Positions 6,646 to 12,331 of a DNA stretch of 13,513 bases are shown one piece after another. The notes below the pieces were generated by a model that searched no databases, was not told where the DNA came from, and was given only the letters and a program-made list of their open reading frames with translations. Both the position numbers and the translations under genes were made by a program. This stretch comes from Methanobacteriota archaeon (GTDB taxonomy: Archaea > Thermoplasmatota > Thermoplasmata > JAUWGG01). Where the stretch lies: positions 1 to 13,513 of the forward strand of contig JAUWGG010000006.1 of assembly GCA_030606525.1 (NCBI GenBank). Reading direction: 5' to 3'. The stretch's first letter is position 1; each line of letters begins with the position of its first letter.

Positions 6646-7797
6646 TCACTGAATTATATCTACACCGACACCTCTTTTTTCAGCGTTGGATATCTTTCCA
6701 TATATCTGTTTTGATTCAACACCTGTCACAACCAACATCACTTTCAATACACCATCGAGTGTGGGATCGACATTAGCTCCCCATATGATCCTCGCATTGG
6801 GACTGACCTTCTTCTGTACGATCTCCGCCACCTTTTCTGCTTCAGCTACCGTCATATCATTCCCACCTGTTACATTGACCAACACAGCATTGGCCCTACT
6901 TATGTCAACATCGAGCAGTGGGGAATTTATCGCATCCTCAATCGCTTCAACAGCCCTATCATCTCCATGAGCATCTGATTCACCTAAACCGATCATAGCT
7001 ACACCACCATTCTTCATAATCGTTTTCAGATCGTTGAAATCAAGATTCACTAAACCAGGTTTTGTTACGATCTCCGTTAGACCTTTTATTGAATGCATCA
7101 AAACCTCATCAGCTACCTTAAATGCTGCATTAAGGGGAAGGCGTGGAACGACCTCCAGGAGTTTATCGTTAGGAATTGTGATAACGGTGTCGGCATTACT
7201 ACGCAACCGCTCAAGACCCCAATCAGCATTTTCTTTTCTAAGTTTTCCCTCTCCTCTGAATGGAGTTGTTGCAATTGCTATGGTCAAAGCACCCATCTCT
7301 TTGGCTATCCCCGATACTATGCCTCCAGCTCCTGTACCAGTACCACCCCCAAGACCACATGTAATGAAGACTGCATCAGCATTAGCTAAAGCTTGCCTGA
7401 TCTCTTCCTCAGCTTCTCGTGTTGCTTCCTCTCCAATTTGGGGAATTGCACCAGCACCCAATCCACGTGTGGTTCTTCGCCCCAGTAAGATCTTTTGGGG
7501 TACATTAGTAGAGCGGAGATGCTGTGCATCAGTGTTGGCCGCTATCAGATCCGCACCAAGTATACCTTCCTCTACGAGCCTGGCAATGGTGTTGCAACCA
7601 CCTCCACCGCAACCAATGATCTTGATATTTGTCTTCAACTTGGCTAACATCTCTTGCAGCTGCTCGTCCACCTGCATATCCGATATTCCTATCGGTTCCT
7701 TTGTCGTTGATTCTGTATTTAAACTCGTTTTTGCTTTAGAATTTGTTGTAGTTACAACATCGTTCCTCGATAATGCATCCTCTATTATTGACTTCAT
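6646..7797 (-). CDS. ftsZ: Cell division GTPase FtsZ, FtsZ1-type (first of two)
   Basis: 383 residues; polymerising GTPase of the division ring. It starts MKSIIEDALSR, like methanogen FtsZ1, followed by a 30-residue Thr/Ser-rich spacer not present in its neighbour. The nucleotide loop NIKIIGCGGGGCNT, the signature GGGTGTG (150-156) and the T7 loop NLDFND (251-256, with D253 and D256) are all intact. After GGGTGTG it reads AGGIVSG, where FtsZ proteins normally have a Pro-containing A/S-A-P or G-S-P. The C-terminus ends RGVGVDIIQ, matching GVDIVH of the neighbour. The start ATG has GAGGTGA 4 nt upstream. First gene of the block, read from the promoter at 7841-7848 and divergent from the membrane protein at 7944. 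Confidence 0.96.
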   Translation of the reverse strand: MKSIIEDALSRNDVVTTTNSKAKTSLNTESTTKEPIGISDMQVDEQLQEMLAKLKTNIKIIGCGGGGCNTIARLVEEGILGADLIAANTDAQHLRSTNVPQKILLGRRTTRGLGAGAIPQIGEEATREAEEEIRQALANADAVFITCGLGGGTGTGAGGIVSGIAKEMGALTIAIATTPFRGEGKLRKENADWGLERLRSNADTVITIPNDKLLEVVPRLPLNAAFKVADEVLMHSIKGLTEIVTKPGLVNLDFNDLKTIMKNGGVAMIGLGESDAHGDDRAVEAIEDAINSPLLDVDISRANAVLVNVTGGNDMTVAEAEKVAEIVQKKVSPNARIIWGANVDPTLDGVLKVMLVVTGVESKQIYGKISNAEKRGVGVDIIQ

Positions 7798-7834
7798 AAT
7801 TTCACCTCAAAATTTGCGTTCAAGTTCCCATCCC

Positions 7835-7850
7835 ATAGGGTTATATAGGG
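7835..7850 (-). promoter_or_regulatory. ftsZ-operon promoter with 10-bp-spaced ATAGGG repeats
   Basis: The minus strand has a TATA box, ctatataa (7848-7841), giving a start near 7820 and a leader of about 23 nt with an AGGTGA ribosome-binding site. Two copies of ATAGGG (plus strand 7835-7840 and 7845-7850), one helical turn apart, flank and overlap it and could be an operator. A second A/T-rich box (7865-7875) lies further up. The rest of the 146-bp divergent region shows nothing else. Confidence 0.5.
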
Positions 7851-7910
7851 TATAGAGAAGCTACTATAAATAATTTTTTAGATGGTTTCAGATACTGAGT
7901 TTTCGGAGGA

Positions 7911-7926
7911 TTTAATATTTAAAAGG
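7911..7926 (+). promoter_or_regulatory. Promoter for a leaderless membrane-protein mRNA
   Basis: The plus strand reads tttaatatttaaaagg, centred about 26 nt before the ATG at 7944. The predicted start is at or within a few nt of the ATG, and no ribosome-binding site precedes it, so the mRNA is probably leaderless. Confidence 0.5.
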
Positions 7927-7943
7927 CAATACCCTTTACCGCG

Positions 7944-8234
7944 ATGTCTAAAACGAAAAGAACATTGAAAAAGGTATTATTGATCCCCTTAGGGGCGATA
8001 GTTATATGGGTATTTTATTTCACTGCCTGGACATTGTTTTTTGTGTGGTTAGCGACCCATGGCTTTGACTTCACGATCGAGATTCCAGATTACATCTACT
8101 TCTTCTCAACGCTTTTAGCATTCCTATTTTTGATATGGATTGGAGTGATCCTCCTCCCAGATTACATTTATGAATGGGTTGAGAAAAGAGCGGAAAGGCG
8201 AGAATTGAACAACCAACCAAAGGGCAAGCCGTAG
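7944..8234 (+). CDS. Small two-helix membrane protein
   Basis: I do not recognise this 96-residue protein. A basic N-terminus (MSKTKRTLKK) leads into a first membrane helix (about 11-36, VLLIPLGAIVIWVFYFTAWT), a short outside loop (THGFDFTIEIPDY), a second helix (about 51-72, IYFFSTLLAFLFLIWIGVIL) and a charged cytoplasmic tail (EWVEKRAERRELNNQPKGKP). The positive-inside pattern places both ends in the cytoplasm. It is divergent from the ftsZ operon and 64 nt upstream of the acylphosphatase, which appears to have its own promoter. It might act with the division operon, but nothing in the sequence shows this. Confidence 0.75.
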   Translation: MSKTKRTLKKVLLIPLGAIVIWVFYFTAWTLFFVWLATHGFDFTIEIPDYIYFFSTLLAFLFLIWIGVILLPDYIYEWVEKRAERRELNNQPKGKP

Positions 8235-8268
8235 ATCTTTAGTTATGGATTCATCTTGCATACAAAAT

Positions 8269-8276
8269 CTTATAAG
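8269..8276 (+). promoter_or_regulatory. TATA box for the acylphosphatase gene
   Basis: The plus strand reads aaaatcttataagttc. The box centre near 8273 predicts a start around 8298, i.e. at the ATG (8299). An AAGGGG stretch just before the ATG would matter only on longer transcripts. Confidence 0.5.
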
Positions 8277-8298
8277 TTCTCTTTTCATTAAAGGGGCA

Positions 8299-8574
8299 AT
8301 GGAAGTAAGAGCACATGTATTTTTTATAGGGAGGGTGCAGGGCGTCTTTTTTCGAGCGAACGCCAAGAAGAGAGCAGATGAACTAGGAGTATATGGATGG
8401 ATTCGAAATCTGCAGAATGGTACTGTAGAAGCTGTTTTTGAAGGGGAGAGGGCGAATATCGAAGCATTGATAGAATGGTGTAGAAAAAATCAACCACATG
8501 CAACGGTCGATGATGTGAAGACAGAATGGAAGAAATGCGAAAAAGGATTTAATGGATTTAAGGTAAGATATTGA
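8299..8574 (+). CDS. acyP: Acylphosphatase
   Basis: Hydrolyses acyl phosphates such as 1,3-bisphosphoglycerate or carbamoyl phosphate. From ATG 8299 it has 91 residues, the standard length of the family. The phosphate-binding loop GRVQGVFFR holds the catalytic Arg19, and GWIRNLQNGTVEA holds the catalytic Asn37. The C-terminal strand (GFNGFKVRY) also fits. The frame can be extended upstream to 8245, but those residues are not family sequence and the TATA box at 8269-8276 would lie inside it, so the later ATG is preferred. It converges on the peptidase-like gene with an 11-nt gap. Confidence 0.95.
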   Translation: MEVRAHVFFIGRVQGVFFRANAKKRADELGVYGWIRNLQNGTVEAVFEGERANIEALIEWCRKNQPHATVDDVKTEWKKCEKGFNGFKVRY

Positions 8575-8585
8575 AAGATTGAAAA

Positions 8586-10613
8586 TCAGTTATGAACCGC
8601 CCACATGCAATCCTCTGCAACTTCTACCCAATATCCATATCCGCAGGTCATAACATCCTCATCTTTCAGGCACTTCAAGTAATAGGGTGATGAATTCTCA
8701 TCGAATCCTTCTACCTGTTCATATAGCATACCTTCTAAAGCTTCCGATACACTTCTATCTGTGAATGAGGGGTAACCCACGAAGTTCCACCCTCCATACA
8801 ATTGAATATTTGTGCTCCTTGGAACTTTACCAGCAATTATTAAATTATCAGGTGAGGTCATTGTTATCCACAGAGCTGTCTTGTGGTCTATAGTGAGCAT
8901 ATCGTTGAAACCAGATGGTTTATCTGTTGAATGGGTTTTCCAATGATCAACTGAATCTCGTGGATCGTACCGTTGTACATAGCTGTAATTCCCTTCTATA
9001 GTTTGCAATACCCTTGCTAGGTTTTCCTCTGATTGTATTAATGGAATAGAAATTAATTGTTGTCCCTCAGACAGAACTTTAACGAATTTTGCGACCTTAT
9101 TATCATTTTTTTCCTTGTTCCAAGCGTTATCAACAGCTCTAACCACATAAAAATAATCATTCAGATTTTCATCGCCAGCTTCTACATCAGTCCAATTTGT
9201 AGTTAATGAACACATATCATTGCTTGTGTTGTGATGGGGCGCTGAGAAATTGAAACCATCTATTGCTGTTGCCCTGTAAATCAAATAATGACTTATATCA
9301 TTAGTGACTGGTTCAGTCCAATTTAGGAAAACATCCTTTCCATTTATCTTTGCATTAAAATTTCTCGGTGATGCAGGTGGCTCAGAATCGATCGTTAGCG
9401 GAGAGAGAACGGGATCACCTATTATTGTCATTCCATAGAACCAACTTGGACTATCTTCTCCCCAGATGATGAACCATTCTTTAAATGCTTCACCCAGACA
9501 CTTACCTTCCGATAAGGGTCCATAAAAATCAGAGAAGTGGAGCATTGCACCTGATTTCGCTGAGCCAATGCATGCTATCCCATAGACAGAAGTGAAAATG
9601 TACCAACCACACAAATAATCTGGAACTGTGTAATCCGCGGAAGTGCAGGTAAAGATATTATAGAAAAGAGCTTTGGGATCGATAGTTCGAATATCGGAAG
9701 AATTGACAATCCCTCCTGCCCTAAAACATTCATCATCCTCATCGGTTAGATTATCACCGTCGTTATCTATGCCATCATGGATCTTGAAACTGTGTCTCTT
9801 CGCACTATGATTTGCATGGCAGTGAACCTGAATCCACTCATAACCTTGAATTAATCTCTCTTTATAATCGGTTGCATTCGTTATAAATACATCATTTTCA
9901 ACTGTTCTGTTCTGGTACAGCAGACTTAAATCATTATCCCACTCATCAGTTGAACCCTGCCAGTCATCATCAACGTATAATAATGCACGATTTGGTTGGG
10001 ATAAATTCCCCTCTCTATAATCATGTATCTTTCGGAAATAATTCTTGATCAATGATATCTCATCATCCCATTCACTCGATATCGTCACCCTACCTAACCA
10101 AATCTCAGGCTCTTTATCACCATCGCCTTCCATGTGATAGTCGTATAGTCCATTATGATTTAGATCCAGCCAACCTCCATCCAGATCAGTATAGTACAGG
10201 TCTATAGGAAAGATGTCGCCACCCATCTCGTACATCGCATATGGAAGATTTCCAACGATCAAGCATCCCGCCAAAGCATTGTGCAGCCATTCATCATAGA
10301 GATATGTCCGTATATCCTCATGATTGGCCCATGCATCATTCCGTATTTCTGTTGTATAACCTAAGGATTCGATGTCGCTTTTATATTGATTCAAAGAGGA
10401 CTGCAGCTCATCATATATCGTTGAATTCACTAATATGGAGATCTTTGGGGACATGGGATGTACTTCATCCAAAGTGCTCATTTCACCTACATTAGAAGAG
10501 CTAAGCGCGAGAACTAATGCAGTATTTGAACAGATCATCCCAATACTGAGAAATACGTTACAGGTTATTGATACAGCGATTAATAAGCTGATCGGTTTTA
10601 TATTTCCTTTCAT
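8586..10613 (-). CDS. Secreted C25/gingipain-like peptidase with fibronectin III domain
   Basis: 675 residues. A hydrophobic N-terminus (PISLLIAVSITCNVFLSIG) is a Sec signal peptide or anchor. Residues about 50-405 resemble the caspase-like fold of peptidase family C25: a sub-domain with LIVGNLPYAMY, then a probable catalytic His in VHCHANHS (H264 or H266), a probable catalytic Cys in NIFTCTSAD (C323), and the typical closing GDPVLSPL. Between His and Cys is an Asp-rich calcium-type loop (DGIDNDGDNLTDEDDE, 280-295); another lies at 143-166. Residues about 412-500 form a fibronectin III domain (PPASPRNFNA ... FYVVRAVDNA). Residues 511-672 form a C-terminal domain with GGWNFVGYPS, seen in archaeal surface proteins. 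No C-terminal anchor. Likely role: extracellular protein breakdown or surface-protein processing. GGGGGG precedes the ATG; no clear own promoter. Confidence 0.8.
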   Translation of the reverse strand: MKGNIKPISLLIAVSITCNVFLSIGMICSNTALVLALSSSNVGEMSTLDEVHPMSPKISILVNSTIYDELQSSLNQYKSDIESLGYTTEIRNDAWANHEDIRTYLYDEWLHNALAGCLIVGNLPYAMYEMGGDIFPIDLYYTDLDGGWLDLNHNGLYDYHMEGDGDKEPEIWLGRVTISSEWDDEISLIKNYFRKIHDYREGNLSQPNRALLYVDDDWQGSTDEWDNDLSLLYQNRTVENDVFITNATDYKERLIQGYEWIQVHCHANHSAKRHSFKIHDGIDNDGDNLTDEDDECFRAGGIVNSSDIRTIDPKALFYNIFTCTSADYTVPDYLCGWYIFTSVYGIACIGSAKSGAMLHFSDFYGPLSEGKCLGEAFKEWFIIWGEDSPSWFYGMTIIGDPVLSPLTIDSEPPASPRNFNAKINGKDVFLNWTEPVTNDISHYLIYRATAIDGFNFSAPHHNTSNDMCSLTTNWTDVEAGDENLNDYFYVVRAVDNAWNKEKNDNKVAKFVKVLSEGQQLISIPLIQSEENLARVLQTIEGNYSYVQRYDPRDSVDHWKTHSTDKPSGFNDMLTIDHKTALWITMTSPDNLIIAGKVPRSTNIQLYGGWNFVGYPSFTDRSVSEALEGMLYEQVEGFDENSSPYYLKCLKDEDVMTCGYGYWVEVAEDCMWAVHN

Positions 10614-10663
10614 TTACCCCCCATAATGATATGTACAAGAGCGCTAAGTGAACTACCCAACAG

Positions 10664-10804
10664 CTAAAGCATGTCGGCTTCCTGCTTCATCGAGCCATCC
10701 GTCAGATTGGCTCTCGACCCTCTCGGTTACATCCCGATTACGAGCAAAGCTCACAGGTCTACACAGGCGTTTCCAAATGCGGATTCGGACAGTCCCTGCC
10801 CTAT
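10664..10804 (-). pseudogene. tnpB: 3' remnant of tnpB (IS605 OrfB)
   Basis: One frame reads GQGLSESAFGNACVDL, a stop (TGA 10753-10751), ALLVIGM, a second stop (TAA 10729-10727), then PRGSRANLTDGSMKQEADML and the natural TAG (10666-10664). The GNAC and SMKQEA segments are typical of the C-terminus of IS605 TnpB, the RNA-guided nuclease that is ancestral to Cas12. The frame stops again just upstream of 10804 and the RuvC domain is absent, so no protein can be made. In intact elements this part, with the right end, also encodes the guide RNA scaffold. Confidence 0.75.
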
Positions 10805-10834
10805 CCATCACTGAGTGATAATATGGAAAAAGAA

Positions 10835-10844
10835 ATATATAAAA
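10835..10844 (+). promoter_or_regulatory. Strong TATA box inside the IS relic
   Basis: The plus strand reads agaaatatataaaag. In the plus direction it predicts a start near 10865 and a 70-nt leader for the zinc-ribbon gene, including the element's terminal hairpin. Read on the minus strand (cttttatatattt) it could start an RNA near 10812 covering the tnpB remnant and right end. Confidence 0.5.
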
Positions 10845-10934
10845 GTATCAGCTGGAGATGGGTGAAAGTACTGTTCGCTTTCATCCCACCTCTAAAGAGA
10901 GTGGGATTTCCCGTTCACATCTGTTAAAAGTAGG

Positions 10935-12272
10935 TTGGTGAAGTTGTCAAATAAAAAGAGGATTAGTAAAGTGTGTCCAGTTTGCGACGCTCCTATAGAA
11001 GACAATGTAAAAAAGTGCAATTCTTGCGGTACTGACCTAAGTTTATTTGACCTTGATAAAGATATTCCAACCATAGAACTGGAAGAGGGAAAAACTCTTG
11101 AAAATCTATTAGGGTCTATTGAAGAAGGAAAAGTTGAAGAAATTGTTGAGGAGATAAAAACAATTGGCAAGAGTAAGGACCTAGAGAAATCAATAGAAGC
11201 GAGGGAAGAAGAAGCGAAGTTCATTTGTCCCTCTTGCAACGCTGAGGTTAGCCCAGATGCCACTTCATGTCCAAAGTGCGGTGCGGAATTCGGTGAAGTG
11301 ACCATAGAACAATTTGAATGTCCTTTATGCTCTGCACTGGTTGATGCTTCTGCTACGGTATGTCCAAAGTGCGGTGCAGAGTTTGAAGATGATGTTGAAG
11401 AACTTGGAGAAGAAGGCCTAGTAGAAGAAAAAACTGAAGAAGTTTTAATGATCGAGGGGGAAATTACCAAGCCTTTAGAAAAAGAGGAGATCAAAGAAGA
11501 AATGGACGAGAGAGGGCTGTACAAACAACTGCCTGTTGTAGTCGGTGAAATCAAGCCTCTCCTTCTAATAGCAAAAAACTCTGGTATAAGAATATCGCGC
11601 AGCAAAGAGTTGATAGATAATGCGATTTCTGCTGGTAGAAAAAAGAATATTAAAAAGGCCATTAGACTTGTAAAGGAGGGTAAAAAAGAGGTTGAAAAAT
11701 CACTTCATAAACACATTTCAAATGAAATAGTTCTCATCCGCTCAGAGATTGAAGGAGCAAAAAAAATGGGTGCGGATTTGAGATCGACATATGATCTAAC
11801 AAAGACTTGCGAATCATCACTTCGAGAAAAAAAGTATGCAGAAGCAGTTAAGCAGATATATGATGCAAAGCGTGGTTTTGATGAATTATTTGGTGATTAT
11901 CGTAAAGCAAAGAATATGTTAGACGGTACTGAAGATCTCATCAAAGATGCAGAGATATTAAATCTAGATCTATCAGAAGTAAAAGAATTATATGATGAAG
12001 GTAGAGATGCTCTGAGAAAAAAAGAATGGGGGAAAGCATTGAGCTTGGCAGAAAAGAATCGTGAGCAATTCATAAAGGTTCTATTGCCACGATTATCTGA
12101 TGGAATTAAAAAAGATAGGGCATTGCTGGTGGAAGCAAAAACTGAGATGAAAGACATTACGAAATTAGTGGTATTACTAAAGCAAATAAGTATGGCCATG
12201 GGGAGAGAGGATTATTCTCGTGCTTTGAAATATATGATGACTTTTAAGAAAGAAGCTGCTAGTTTAACATAA
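10935..12272 (+). CDS. Three-zinc-ribbon protein with four helical repeats
   Basis: 445 residues, cytoplasmic, function unknown. Three CxxC...CxxC zinc ribbons: C14/C17/C28/C31, C98/C101/C112/C115 and C129/C132/C143/C146; the last two read CPxC ... CPKCGAEF. A Glu-rich linker runs from 150 to 195. The rest is alpha-helical, with four copies of a 62-64-residue unit starting at A213, A275, A339 and A401, each like AKKMGADLRSTYDL followed by LREKKYAEAV. These resemble stacked helical hairpins for protein binding. Proteins of this sort occur in Thermoplasmata and relatives without known function. No ATG is suitable: TTG 10935, GTG 10938 and TTG 10944 are in frame and I cannot choose firmly among them. 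The start lies about 12 nt from the IS605 relic. pgk follows after 59 nt. Confidence 0.85.
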   Translation: MVKLSNKKRISKVCPVCDAPIEDNVKKCNSCGTDLSLFDLDKDIPTIELEEGKTLENLLGSIEEGKVEEIVEEIKTIGKSKDLEKSIEAREEEAKFICPSCNAEVSPDATSCPKCGAEFGEVTIEQFECPLCSALVDASATVCPKCGAEFEDDVEELGEEGLVEEKTEEVLMIEGEITKPLEKEEIKEEMDERGLYKQLPVVVGEIKPLLLIAKNSGIRISRSKELIDNAISAGRKKNIKKAIRLVKEGKKEVEKSLHKHISNEIVLIRSEIEGAKKMGADLRSTYDLTKTCESSLREKKYAEAVKQIYDAKRGFDELFGDYRKAKNMLDGTEDLIKDAEILNLDLSEVKELYDEGRDALRKKEWGKALSLAEKNREQFIKVLLPRLSDGIKKDRALLVEAKTEMKDITKLVVLLKQISMAMGREDYSRALKYMMTFKKEAASLT

Positions 12273-12277
12273 GCTCA

Positions 12278-12287
12278 ATATAAGTTA
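12278..12287 (+). promoter_or_regulatory. TATA box candidate for pgk
   Basis: The plus strand reads caatataagttaaaatc in the 59-nt gap. It predicts a start near 12307 and a 25-nt leader that contains the GGGGGGG ribosome-binding stretch at 12321-12327. Co-transcription with the upstream gene is also possible. Confidence 0.35.
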
Positions 12288-12331
12288 AAATCGAAAGAAA
12301 TAATTAGGTGGAAGATAGTTGGGGGGGTTAC

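Larger units (their letters stand above)
10648..10923 (-). mobile_element. IS200/IS605-family relic (MITE-like, with dead tnpB 3' end)
   Basis: In minus-strand orientation the left end has a hairpin (ATCCCAC/GTGGGAT plus CTC/GAG around a 4-nt loop, plus-strand 10883-10907) and begins near GTGAACGGG. The right end shows GCTTTAGC within an imperfect stem and finishes GGGTAGTTCAC, the common ending of this family. Between them lie a tnpB 3' remnant and AT-rich sequence. Length is about 276 bp, far too short for transposase genes. TTTAA on the left flank (10928-10924) could be the target motif. Exact ends are inferred. Confidence 0.75.

Noticed and set aside
5463..7797. Reading the two ftsZ genes as an FtsZ1/FtsZ2 pair
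   Set aside because: Both copies share FtsZ1-type N-terminal and core motifs and stand in the FtsZ1 gene neighbourhood; a tree is needed to be certain.
7034..7855. 273-codon open frame on the plus strand
   Set aside because: It is antisense to the first ftsZ, whose product is certain; the translation is Ser/Pro-rich without any recognisable domain.
10653..10808. 51-codon uninterrupted frame in the relic (ends DEAGSRHALAVG)
   Set aside because: Open by chance: the adjacent frame, with GNAC and SMKQEA, is the one matching the TnpB C-terminus despite two stops.
10892..11662. 256-codon open frame on the minus strand
   Set aside because: Antisense to the zinc-ribbon protein; Ser/Phe-rich composition is the expected mirror of Lys/Glu-rich codons.
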